Assembly (NCBI GenBank): GCA_003243255.1 | Contig: QFQM01000170.1 | Location: 1-9,506 of the forward strand | DNA: 9,506 bases | Reading direction: 5' to 3' | From: Flavobacterium psychrophilum | GTDB taxonomy: Bacteria; Bacteroidota; Bacteroidia; Flavobacteriales; Flavobacteriaceae | In this document: one piece after another, positions 1 to 6,088 of the stretch | How positions within the stretch are numbered: the first letter of the stretch is position 1 | How the letters are laid out: every line of letters starts with the position of its first letter | Made by a program: the position numbers and the translations under genes | Notes under the pieces: model-generated | Seen by the model: only the letters and a program-made list of their open reading frames with translations | The model's database searches: none | Told to the model about the DNA's origin: nothing

Positions 1-53
1 CATTATATAAATTTAATCTATCAAAGTTAAAAGTAAAGCTTAAGACATATTGA

Positions 54-61
54 TATTTTTG
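54..61 (+). promoter_or_regulatory. Candidate Bacteroidota -7 promoter element for the T9SS protein gene
   Basis: TATTTTTG matches the Bacteroidota -7 consensus TAnnTTTG and ends 29 nt before the ATG at 91, which would give a leader of about 25 nt. I do not see a clear -33 TTG at the expected distance upstream, so the assignment rests on the -7 box and its position alone. The bases just before the ATG are a run of C and contain no Shine-Dalgarno sequence, as is usual in this phylum. Confidence 0.4.
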
Positions 62-90
62 CGCTGATTTAATAAAAAGTTATCCCCCCA

Positions 91-1836
91 ATGACTACTT
101 TATTTAACGAGCAAAATAGAATCGCTGGCAAGCTATTATATTTACTCACCCTACTATTACCGTTTACTGCCTATACGCAGATAAATACTTCTTCACTGGA
201 CAATCCAAATGATGCAGTTACCTATTGTGCAGCATCTACTATCTGGAATGGCACCAGTTGGAGCAATGGCGAACCTGAAACAGGGAAAGACGCTATTTTT
301 ACTGCCGATTTCACTTTTACAACAGGTACATTCAATGCCTGTTCAGTTAATGTTATCAATGGAGCACATGTAAATTTTGCTTCAGACACAAATGCAATTA
401 TAGTTCATAATATACATGTAGCAGCTAACGCAGAGCTCAGCTTTGAGAGCAGCGCTAACCTGATACAGACAGAAGGGTCTCAAAATTCAGGCAGTGTAAC
501 CATAAAAAGGAATTCATCTGAAATTGTAAAAGATGCATTTACCCTTTGGTCTTCTCCTGTAAGCGGGCAAATGCTTCAGAGCTTTTCGCCACTAACATTA
601 TCAAACCGATTTTATACTTACAGTACCGCAAATAACATTTATGCCACTGTAACATCTCCGGCTACAACCGCTTTTACAACATCAAAAAGCTACCTTATCC
701 GTACAGAAGAAAACCACCCTTTAACACCAACCGTATGGGAAGGCCGCTTTACAGGCACCCCAAACACCGGTGATATAACGGTAGGGCTTGATTATGTAAG
801 TGAGAACCAGTCGTATAACGCTATAGGAAACCCTTATCCGTCTCCTTTAAGCATTCAAAAGTTCTTTGACGCTAATGAACAAGCCATAAACGGAACATTA
901 TGGTTATGGAGAAAAACCTCTGACCCATCTAAATCCAGTTATGCTACAGTAACCAGGCTTGGTTATCAGTCCAATACAGCTACCGATCCGGAAAACAGCA
1001 CCATACAAGACCCTTATAGCCTGCACGAAGAGGGTATTCTTAATACCGCTCAGGGCTTTTTGGTAAAAGCTTCTTCGGCATCACAAAACGTAGTATTCGA
1101 TAATTCGATGCGATTACCGTTGAGCTCAGATGTATTTTTCCGTACTGCTTCTGAAGCAGATGATCAGCCTGAAAAAAGCCGGTTCTGGCTAAATGTTACT
1201 TCAGAGCATATATTCTCGCAGGTTCTGATCGGATATACCAATCAAACCACTGAAGAATTTGACTTGGGCTATGACGGTGAATTTATCCTTGACGGAAAAA
1301 CAACACTATACAGCTTTGCCGGAACTAAAAAACTGGCTATACAGGCACTTCCGGAGTTTGAAGACAATGATATAGTAACTTTAGGTTTTAAAACAGAGAC
1401 AGCCGGCACTTTTACTTTTGCGCTTGATCACAAAGATGGTGTTTTTGCTCAGGGACAATCTATATATATAATAGACGCGGTTAGCAACACTGTACACGAC
1501 ATTACTGAAGCAGGCTATACATTTACCAGCGAAGCAGGGACTTTTGATAACCGCTTTAAAGTGGTTTACAACGAAAGCACTGCGGGTATTGAAACTCCTG
1601 TTCAGGATAAAAAAGATGTAATTGTTTTTAGCAACAATCACACGGTTCATCTGCAATCTTCTGAAGAAATCGCTTCGGTAGCCATTTACGACCTGACAGG
1701 CAGGATGATTTTTGCCCAGGACAACATAAACAATACAAGTTTTACAAGCGCTTACATTAATGCGACTGCACCTGTAATTGTAAAATTAGCAATGAATAAT
1801 GGGACCATAGTCTCAAAAAAGATAGTGGTACAATAA
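91..1836 (+). CDS. Secreted or surface protein with C-terminal type IX secretion sorting domain
   Basis: A 581-aa exported protein of unknown function. Residues 13-29 form a hydrophobic signal-peptide core (KLLYLLTLLLPFTAYTQ), with cleavage likely near residue 30. The motif WNGTSWSNGEP (52-62) and the following beta-rich stretch resemble the repetitive start of many flavobacterial surface proteins. GNPYPSP (246-252) is another recurrent motif of that group. The last ~71 residues (511-581) have the pattern of a T9SS sorting domain: VAIYDLTGRMIF in the middle, then IVKLAMNNG and a final KKIVVQ. In known substrates this domain directs passage through the outer membrane, after which it is removed and the protein is released or anchored. 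The ending looks more like the variant called type C than classical type A; that subtype is my impression. I see no catalytic motif. The gene stands alone, with its own promoter candidate and terminators. The ATG at 91 places the signal core correctly. Confidence 0.88.
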   Translation: MTTLFNEQNRIAGKLLYLLTLLLPFTAYTQINTSSLDNPNDAVTYCAASTIWNGTSWSNGEPETGKDAIFTADFTFTTGTFNACSVNVINGAHVNFASDTNAIIVHNIHVAANAELSFESSANLIQTEGSQNSGSVTIKRNSSEIVKDAFTLWSSPVSGQMLQSFSPLTLSNRFYTYSTANNIYATVTSPATTAFTTSKSYLIRTEENHPLTPTVWEGRFTGTPNTGDITVGLDYVSENQSYNAIGNPYPSPLSIQKFFDANEQAINGTLWLWRKTSDPSKSSYATVTRLGYQSNTATDPENSTIQDPYSLHEEGILNTAQGFLVKASSASQNVVFDNSMRLPLSSDVFFRTASEADDQPEKSRFWLNVTSEHIFSQVLIGYTNQTTEEFDLGYDGEFILDGKTTLYSFAGTKKLAIQALPEFEDNDIVTLGFKTETAGTFTFALDHKDGVFAQGQSIYIIDAVSNTVHDITEAGYTFTSEAGTFDNRFKVVYNESTAGIETPVQDKKDVIVFSNNHTVHLQSSEEIASVAIYDLTGRMIFAQDNINNTSFTSAYINATAPVIVKLAMNNGTIVSKKIVVQ

Positions 1837-1859
1837 CCACAACAATATTGCCGCAAGGC

Positions 1860-1881
1860 AAACCCGCACCAAACGGGTTTT
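1860..1881 (+). terminator. Weak hairpin just after the T9SS gene
   Basis: AAACCCG (1860-1866) pairs with CGGGTTT (1874-1880) across a 7-nt loop, 23 nt after the stop codon. The stem is followed by only one further T and then AAGAG, so it is a poor intrinsic terminator by itself. It may act as an RNA 3' stabilising structure or as a first stop ahead of the stronger hairpin at 1943. Confidence 0.4.
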
Positions 1882-1903
1882 AAGAGAATTATAACTGAGT
1901 AAG

Positions 1904-1940
1904 GTCTTTTATAATTATTTAGTAAATTTTTTAGTTGGAT
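1904..1940 (+). repeat. Copy 1 of a ~35-nt repeat that precedes a terminator
   Basis: This 37-nt AT-rich sequence starts GTCT, contains ATAAT and TTTAGTAA, and ends TTTTTTAGTTGGAT. It recurs as a 34-nt copy at 2295-2328 with a few small indels and substitutions; the last 14 bases are identical. In both places the repeat runs almost directly into a GC-rich hairpin with a T-tract, yet the two hairpins differ in sequence. Confidence 0.75.
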
Positions 1941-1942
1941 AG

Positions 1943-1971
1943 CCCCGTTAGTGAAAACCAACGGGGTTTTT
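1943..1971 (+). terminator. Strong rho-independent terminator, plus strand
   Basis: CCCCGTT (1943-1949) pairs perfectly with AACGGGG (1960-1966) over a 10-nt loop and is followed directly by five T (1967-1971). Wobble or AT pairs at the base can extend the stem. It lies 106 nt downstream of the T9SS gene stop and is the most likely end of that transcript. The reverse strand lacks a T-tract after the hairpin, so it reads as one-directional. Confidence 0.8.
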
Positions 1972-2176
1972 GGTTTAATTGTACGAAAAAACTACCGAAT
2001 ACGACGAAAATAACGATTGAGCGAACAAATTCGTTCCAAAAAATATTTTCTCTGAAAGAAATATTAGCTTATAATCTTTCTTAAAAATGAAAATTATGTT
2101 TATATTTGAATCAATTGATATTTAATATTTAATTATAAGGCGTTAGTCTTGAAAAAATAGCAAAAAGAAACTTAAA
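1972..2176. other. AT-rich intergenic stretch without a recognisable gene
   Basis: This is the first part of the gene-free region between the T9SS gene and the ketosynthase. I find no convincing ORF, tRNA or repeat array here. A second TAnnTTTG-like box, TATATTTG at 2101-2108, has no TTG at the right distance upstream. It sits exactly 100 bp before the better-supported promoter at 2177-2208. The composition is strongly AT-biased compared with the flanking coding regions. Confidence 0.5.
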
Positions 2177-2208
2177 TTGTTTTAAACGCTTATATATCAA
2201 TATATTTG
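2177..2208 (+). promoter_or_regulatory. Candidate promoter with -33 TTG and -7 TATATTTG
   Basis: TTG at 2177-2179 and TATATTTG at 2201-2208 match both halves of the Bacteroidota consensus, with 21 nt between them, inside the usual range. Transcription would begin near 2212 on the plus strand. No plus-strand protein gene follows. The next plus-strand landmark is the intrinsic terminator at 2332-2366, so the promoter and terminator bracket a possible short RNA. Confidence 0.45.
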
Positions 2209-2294
2209 CAGGGAATTTTGAAAAAGATTTATTTTAATATATTTATAAAATAAATAAAATATTTGCCTTTTGGCATAACGATAATTATGGGCTT

Positions 2295-2328
2295 GTCTCA
2301 TAATGTTTTAGTAATTTTTTAGTTGGAT
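2295..2328 (+). repeat. Copy 2 of the ~35-nt repeat that precedes a terminator
   Basis: This 34-nt copy matches 1904-1940 from GTCT through ATAAT and TTTAGTAA to the identical final 14 bases TTTTTTAGTTGGAT. The main differences are a shorter spacer after GTCT and one A missing before the T-run. The terminator hairpin at 2332 begins 3 nt after it. Confidence 0.75.
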
Positions 2329-2331
2329 GCG

Positions 2332-2366
2332 GAATCCCGGGGTAGTAGCCGGGATTCTATTTTTTT
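2332..2366 (+). terminator. Strong rho-independent terminator with no plus-strand gene upstream
   Basis: GAATCCCGG (2332-2340) pairs perfectly with CCGGGATTC (2349-2357) over an 8-nt loop, followed by TA and seven T (2360-2366). The T-tract is on the plus-strand side. Reading the other way, after the ketosynthase stop, the hairpin is followed by CGCATCCAAC, which is not U-rich, so it is a poor terminator for that gene. No plus-strand CDS ends here, so it should end either the candidate small RNA or read-through from the T9SS gene. It may also block plus-strand transcription from entering the biotin operon antisense. Confidence 0.8.
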
Positions 2367-2381
2367 ATATCCTTTTGAAAA

Positions 2382-3536
2382 TTACCTGGAAACCAAAACA
2401 CTAACAGCATTTCCTCCAAAACCTACCGCATTTACCAGTATCTTTCGTAATGGCCTTCTCTGTATTTGCGGAGCAATAAAAGGAACTCCAATAAAAGTAT
2501 CGTTCTGCAGCATCTGCACGGCAAATTCAAGGCTAAGCAAGCCCGAAGCCCCAAACGTATGCCCTATCTTCCATTTGTTGGTAGTAAGCAGTGGCTTGTA
2601 ATAGCTAAATACGTTTTGTATAGCCTTATATTCTGAAGAGTCACCTTTAATAGTTCCCGGAGCGTGCATTACAATAGCATCAACTTCATGAATCTCTGTA
2701 TTTTCAAGTGCCATCAGCATCGATTTTTGCAGGCACTCCGCATCATCCGAAATAGAAACGCTATGTTTTAACGTCTCGGTAGCATAACCTATACCTTCAA
2801 TATAAGCCAGCGCATCGGGAAACATTCCTGCCATTAGGCATGCTGACACTGCACCTTCACCCAGCACCATAGTATTTTGTCTCTTATCAAAATCAAATGC
2901 CCTGCACGGATACTCTCCGCCTGCAGTGCTGTATATTTTCATGGCCTGCATCTGGGCTATAGTAAACGGTGTTAAAGGTGCTTCGCTGCCACCTACAAGG
3001 AATTTATGAGCCATGCCTGCACGAAGCCATGCTACACCATTTAAAAGCGCATGCAATGCTGTAGAACAGGTAATGGAATGCGATATCTCAGGGCCTGTAC
3101 TCTTCAGGTCCTGGGCTACCCAACTCGAAATATTACCTAATGTAGTTGCGGGTGATGCCTGTATACCCGTTTTACCGGTCTCAAGAAATTCACCGTGATG
3201 CTTCTCGAACAAATCGGTAGCTCCGCGCGATGAACCTATATTGATTCCGAATACATCATCTTCTGTCCAGCCTACGCGCGATACAGCTGCTCTTGATGCC
3301 AGCATGGAATACAGCACCGAATTATCGAGCGAATCATATCTGGCATCGAAATCCCTAAGCCCGGCAACCATTGCTTGTTGCGACTCTGTTAAGGCTGCCG
3401 CAGGAACAGTTTTATTACCTATCCTGAAATCACGGATAAGCGTATTGGTATTGCGATAGTTATCCCAAACAGCTTCAGGAGTGGCTCCTAACGCGGAAAA
3501 TGAGGCAATAGAAAGTATGGAAACAGGTGTATGCAA
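2382..3536 (-). CDS. FabF-like beta-ketoacyl synthase in the biotin operon
   Basis: A 384-aa condensing enzyme of the KAS I/II (FabB/FabF) fold, slightly shorter than typical FabF (about 410 aa). The active-site set is present: Cys157 in SITCSTA, His291, Lys321 and His326 in KWKIGHTFGASG, and the C-terminal GFGGN loop (372-376). The first histidine motif is unusual, reading HAPGTIKGD where FabF has H-G-T-S-T-x-x-G-D. A gap-free alignment anchored on GD still puts a His at the catalytic place. Such enzymes condense malonyl-ACP with an acyl chain. Position at the end of the DUF2007-bioD-bioA run suggests a role in pimelate-chain supply, but substrate and role are inferred from context only. The start is TTG: the frame is open upstream to a TAA without any ATG or GTG, and the next ATG (residue 57) would remove the fold's N-terminus. 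It lies 89 nt after bioA and could have its own promoter. Confidence 0.85.
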   Translation of the reverse strand: MHTPVSILSIASFSALGATPEAVWDNYRNTNTLIRDFRIGNKTVPAAALTESQQAMVAGLRDFDARYDSLDNSVLYSMLASRAAVSRVGWTEDDVFGINIGSSRGATDLFEKHHGEFLETGKTGIQASPATTLGNISSWVAQDLKSTGPEISHSITCSTALHALLNGVAWLRAGMAHKFLVGGSEAPLTPFTIAQMQAMKIYSTAGGEYPCRAFDFDKRQNTMVLGEGAVSACLMAGMFPDALAYIEGIGYATETLKHSVSISDDAECLQKSMLMALENTEIHEVDAIVMHAPGTIKGDSSEYKAIQNVFSYYKPLLTTNKWKIGHTFGASGLLSLEFAVQMLQNDTFIGVPFIAPQIQRRPLRKILVNAVGFGGNAVSVLVSR

Positions 3537-3556
3537 TGCTCTTGGTAATATTTCTG

Positions 3557-3564
3557 CAAAAATA
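3557..3564 (-). promoter_or_regulatory. Possible internal -7 promoter element before the ketosynthase gene
   Basis: On the minus strand TATTTTTG lies 20 nt before the TTG start codon of the ketosynthase and fits TAnnTTTG. No TTG is visible at 17-23 nt further upstream. The 89-nt gap after bioA is the only gap in an otherwise overlapping gene run, so a separate or additional promoter here is plausible but weakly supported. Confidence 0.25.
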
Positions 3565-3625
3565 CTGCAAAAGGTTTATTTGGTGATGTGTTTATTCGGT
3601 TATTTCGGCAGGAGTTACAGGCAGA

Positions 3626-4897
3626 CTAAAAGATGGTTTCAAGCGCTTCTTCTATAACACTGTAAACTTTATCAAGCTGATCATCATTAATGGTATAAGG
3701 CGGCAGTACATAGATGATATTACCCACTGGCCTCATGATAACCCCTTTGCTGATAAAAAAGTCATACAGCTTATTCCTGAAGCTGCCATAATATGACTCA
3801 CCCTCACGTTCTATCTCCAGCGCAAAAATAACGCCCTGTACCCTTGTGGTTTTTACCCTGCTATGCTCTTTGACCTTTTCCTGAAAAGCAAGGTGTTTTT
3901 TATTGATGCGCACCAGATTATCCTGCATTTGCTGTTGCTGTAACAGATCAAGGCTTGCCAGTGCGGCAGCACATCCGGTAGGGTTGGCCGTAAAGGTATG
4001 CCCATGAAACAACGCCTTGTTTACATCATCATCATAAAAGCCTTCGTAAAGCTGTTGCGTAAACGTTGTGATGGCCATTGGGATGGTTCCTCCCGTCAGT
4101 GCTTTAGAAAGACACATCATGTCCGGCTGTGTAGTAAGATAATCACAGGCAAAGATTTTTCCTGTTTTGCCGAATCCGGTCATCACTTCGTCAGCGATAG
4201 TATAAATCCCGCTGCCTTTACAGATATTTATCAGTTTATCAAGCGTTTCCGGCTCATACATAACCATCCCCGCTGCTCCCTGAACCAGAGGCTCAAAGAT
4301 AAAAGCGGCATATTCGTTGGTTGCTGCCAATGCTTTTAGCGCGGCGTAGCTTTCCTCTTCCCTGCCTTTAATAGGTACAGGAATGCGAACCACCTCAATC
4401 AACGACCCACGGAAGGCCTCGGTAAAGAAAGAGATACCGCTGGCAGCCATAGCGGCAAAAGTATCCCCGTGAAAGGCATCTTCAAAGGCTATGATCTTTG
4501 TGTGCTTTTCCCCTTTGTTGTAATAGTACTGCAAAGCTACTTTAATGGCAATCTCTACTGCTGTTGACCCGTTATCCGAAAAGAAAAGCTTCTTTTGGTT
4601 AGACGGCAACAGTTCCATAAGCCTTTCCGAAAGAAGTACTGCCGGCTCATGGGTAAACCCTCCAAAAAGAACATGTTCCAGCGAGGTAAGCTGTTTGTAA
4701 ATGGCATCGGCAATATAGCGGTTGCTGTGTCCATAGGGATTCACCCACCACGAAGCAATAGCATCAATATATTCTTTGCCGCTCTCATCCCAAAGAAGGG
4801 CTCCTTCGCCTTTGGTTATGCCAATAGGCTTTGCAGCCGTTTTATGTTGTGTATACGGATGCCATAGGTACTGGCTGTCGCGCTGTTGTAAACTCAT
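3626..4897 (-). CDS. bioA: Adenosylmethionine-8-amino-7-oxononanoate aminotransferase
   Basis: A 423-aa class-III PLP aminotransferase of normal BioA length. It converts 8-amino-7-oxononanoate to 7,8-diaminononanoate, using S-adenosylmethionine as amino donor in characterised members, in the cytoplasm. Visible landmarks are HPYTQ near the N-terminus (13-17) and SWWVNPYGH (49-57), both typical of BioA rather than other class-III enzymes. Others are DNGSTAVE (108-115) for phosphate binding, FHGDT (142-146), Asp236 in IADEVMTGFG contacting the pyridine nitrogen, the Schiff-base Lys265 in CLSKALTGG, and GHTFTANP (299-306). The ATG overlaps the bioD stop by 4 nt (ATGA), which points to translational coupling and one mRNA. 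Nothing appears truncated. Use of SAM rather than another donor is taken from the family. Confidence 0.96.
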   Translation of the reverse strand: MSLQQRDSQYLWHPYTQHKTAAKPIGITKGEGALLWDESGKEYIDAIASWWVNPYGHSNRYIADAIYKQLTSLEHVLFGGFTHEPAVLLSERLMELLPSNQKKLFFSDNGSTAVEIAIKVALQYYYNKGEKHTKIIAFEDAFHGDTFAAMAASGISFFTEAFRGSLIEVVRIPVPIKGREEESYAALKALAATNEYAAFIFEPLVQGAAGMVMYEPETLDKLINICKGSGIYTIADEVMTGFGKTGKIFACDYLTTQPDMMCLSKALTGGTIPMAITTFTQQLYEGFYDDDVNKALFHGHTFTANPTGCAAALASLDLLQQQQMQDNLVRINKKHLAFQEKVKEHSRVKTTRVQGVIFALEIEREGESYYGSFRNKLYDFFISKGVIMRPVGNIIYVLPPYTINDDQLDKVYSVIEEALETIF

Positions 4898-5511
4898 AGA
4901 TTCAATAAATTTTCACGGAATGCATCAGCATAGGCCGCGATTACATTTTGGTCAAAATAAGGCTCATTTTCAATGCGCCCTATCACTTTTACTCCCGTCT
5001 TCTTGAGGATGATATCCTCTGTAGAAGGCATTGCATCTCCATTGAAAACAATCCCTACAATGGCAATATTGCGCTGTTTCAAAGCCTCAATGGTAAGCAG
5101 CGTATGATTGATGCTGCCCAGATAGTGGCGAGACACAACCACCACCTTATAATCCGGTTGGATAAGGTCGGCAATGGTATCAGTATCATTCAACGGAACG
5201 AACAGTCCTCCTGCCCCTTCAATAACCAGGTGGTTTTTGGTTTTAGGTTCTTGTATGTTCTTAAGGTCGATAGTCACTTCGTCAATCGCTGCTGCCAGGT
5301 GCGGGCTTGCCGGTGTATTGAGCAGGTAACTGTTTGGGAAGAATTGTGTCTTTTCGTTAGAGATATATCGTTTAACCTTGTGTGTATCGGAGTTATCGGC
5401 ATCTCCGGCCTGTACCGGTTTCCAGTAGTCAGCTTCAAGTGCTTCGGTAATAATGGCCGATGCAATGGTTTTACCTACATCGGTACCTATACCTGTTATA
5501 AATAGTTTCAT
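4894..5511 (-). CDS. bioD: ATP-dependent dethiobiotin synthetase
   Basis: A 205-aa P-loop ligase that carboxylates 7,8-diaminononanoate and closes the ureido ring to dethiobiotin, using ATP and CO2. The Walker A signature GTDVGKT (9-15) is intact. Lys31 in WKPVQAG matches the conserved Lys near the substrate site, EGAGG (98-102) is the second conserved loop, and FNGD (156-159) fits the nucleotide-base region. Length is slightly below the usual ~220-230 aa but both ends look complete. It shares ATGA junctions with the genes on both sides: its start overlaps the stop of the DUF2007 gene and its stop overlaps the start of bioA. The product of bioA is its substrate, so the order is functionally coherent. 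Confidence 0.95.
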   Translation of the reverse strand: MKLFITGIGTDVGKTIASAIITEALEADYWKPVQAGDADNSDTHKVKRYISNEKTQFFPNSYLLNTPASPHLAAAIDEVTIDLKNIQEPKTKNHLVIEGAGGLFVPLNDTDTIADLIQPDYKVVVVSRHYLGSINHTLLTIEALKQRNIAIVGIVFNGDAMPSTEDIILKKTGVKVIGRIENEPYFDQNVIAAYADAFRENLLNL

Positions 5512-5924
5512 TTAATTTCAAATTCGTTATTGCAGTTGCTGCATCGGTACGTATATTTTGTGTAGACAGGCATCCCTCCTGCTATAAGAAATCCGAAAAG
5601 GAATGCAAACAGGGATTTACCTTCTTTTACGGTAGTGCCTACTTCTACTTTATTGCTATTGCATTTGGGACAAATTACAGCCTGCCCTTTATCATCTACT
5701 GAATAGCGGCTGATCTCGGAAAGTACAGCCGTAGCCTTATCCATGTCTTCACTTCGCACATAAAGCTTTACGCCCCCTATGGCATTACTCACCAAAGGAT
5801 CGGTATCTATGGTAAAATTATCAGCCATAAAAACCTCAATCCCTTCCGATTCAAGCTTTCCCTTTATGATGATAGCTTCCGAAGTATATTGATAGCTGCC
5901 AATTTTTGCAAACTCTTTTTCCAT
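5508..5924 (-). CDS. DUF2007-type protein with C-terminal zinc-ribbon motif
   Basis: A 138-aa protein, first gene of the bioD-bioA run. Residues ~5-72 (from FAKIGSYQYTSEAIIIKGKL to the helix around MDKATAVLSEI) match the DUF2007 pattern, a small alpha/beta domain often labelled a putative signal-transducing protein; its biochemical role is not known to me. The C-terminal part has two Cys pairs, CPKC (85-88) and CSNC (128-131), which could hold one zinc ion. Between them lies a short hydrophobic, glycine-containing stretch (104-117, SLFAFLFGFLIAGG) that may insert in or touch a membrane. Its stop overlaps the bioD start by 4 nt, so it is probably translated with the biotin enzymes. That does not prove a biotin function. 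The ATG at 5924 is the only reasonable start and sits 4 nt after a TAnnTTTG box. Confidence 0.85.
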   Translation of the reverse strand: MEKEFAKIGSYQYTSEAIIIKGKLESEGIEVFMADNFTIDTDPLVSNAIGGVKLYVRSEDMDKATAVLSEISRYSVDDKGQAVICPKCNSNKVEVGTTVKEGKSLFAFLFGFLIAGGMPVYTKYTYRCSNCNNEFEIK

Positions 5925-5928
5925 ACTA

Positions 5929-5936
5929 CAAACTTA
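5929..5936 (-). promoter_or_regulatory. Candidate -7 promoter element of the DUF2007-bioD-bioA operon
   Basis: On the minus strand TAAGTTTG matches TAnnTTTG and its G lies only 4 nt before the ATG of the DUF2007 gene. If transcription starts at the usual distance, the mRNA would have almost no leader. The -33 region has no clear TTG, which lowers confidence. The same spacing is seen in front of bioF (8386-8393). Confidence 0.45.
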
Positions 5937-6042
5937 CTAAATGAATCAGCACCAGCCGAAGCGAATTATCAACCAATCAATTTTTACCAAAACATCAACA
6001 TAATTTTAATATAATATTATCAGTGAGGGTTTTAATAATGTC

Positions 6043-6050
6043 TAATTTTG
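6043..6050 (+). promoter_or_regulatory. Possible -7 promoter element for the AI-2E-family gene
   Basis: TAATTTTG fits TAnnTTTG. A start of transcription near 6054 would leave a leader of about 35 nt to the ATG at 6089, and would place the alternative starts at 6023 and 6038 upstream of the transcript. No -33 TTG is visible at the proper distance, so support is modest. Confidence 0.3.
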
Positions 6051-6088
6051 ATAGGAAAAGTTTGAAAATTAACACATTTTCTCAGGAT

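Larger units (their letters stand above)
2212..2366 (+). ncRNA. Candidate small RNA between an orphan promoter and an orphan terminator
   Basis: About 155 nt would be transcribed from the promoter at 2177-2208 and stopped at the perfect hairpin and T-tract at 2332-2366. The only ATG-initiated ORF I see inside is about 11 codons (from 2287) and ends in the repeat, so a peptide is unlikely. The sequence is very AT-rich up to the terminator hairpin. I do not recognise a known RNA family. Its end lies 15 bp from the 3' end of the oppositely oriented ketosynthase gene. Existence of the RNA is an inference from signals at both ends; no transcript was seen. Confidence 0.25.

Noticed and set aside
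1381..1656. Minus-strand frames inside and after the T9SS gene (also 1752-1961)
   Set aside because: They are antisense to a clear coding sequence or cross the terminator region, and show no domain or start signal.
2287..2322. 11-codon ORF beginning ATGGGCTTGTCT before the orphan terminator
   Set aside because: Too short and running into the repeat shared with 1904-1940; no evidence of translation or conservation can be seen.
2323..2601. 92-codon plus-strand frame starting in the orphan terminator
   Set aside because: It begins inside the terminator region and overlaps the 3' end of the ketosynthase in antisense; no upstream start signal and an implausible composition.
3998..4339. 113-codon plus-strand frame inside bioA
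   Set aside because: Lies antisense to the PLP-binding region of bioA, has no motif and no promoter or terminator of its own.
4948..5505. 185-codon open frame on the plus strand
   Set aside because: It is fully antisense to bioD, whose motifs and operon overlaps are clear. The translation is rich in Cys, Asn and Arg with no recognisable pattern, as expected from a shadow frame.
6023..6088. GTG at 6023 or ATG at 6038 as start of the AI-2E gene
   Set aside because: The added residues are polar, their codons are AT-rich like non-coding DNA, and a TAnnTTTG box lies inside. The call is not certain; 6038 remains the main alternative.
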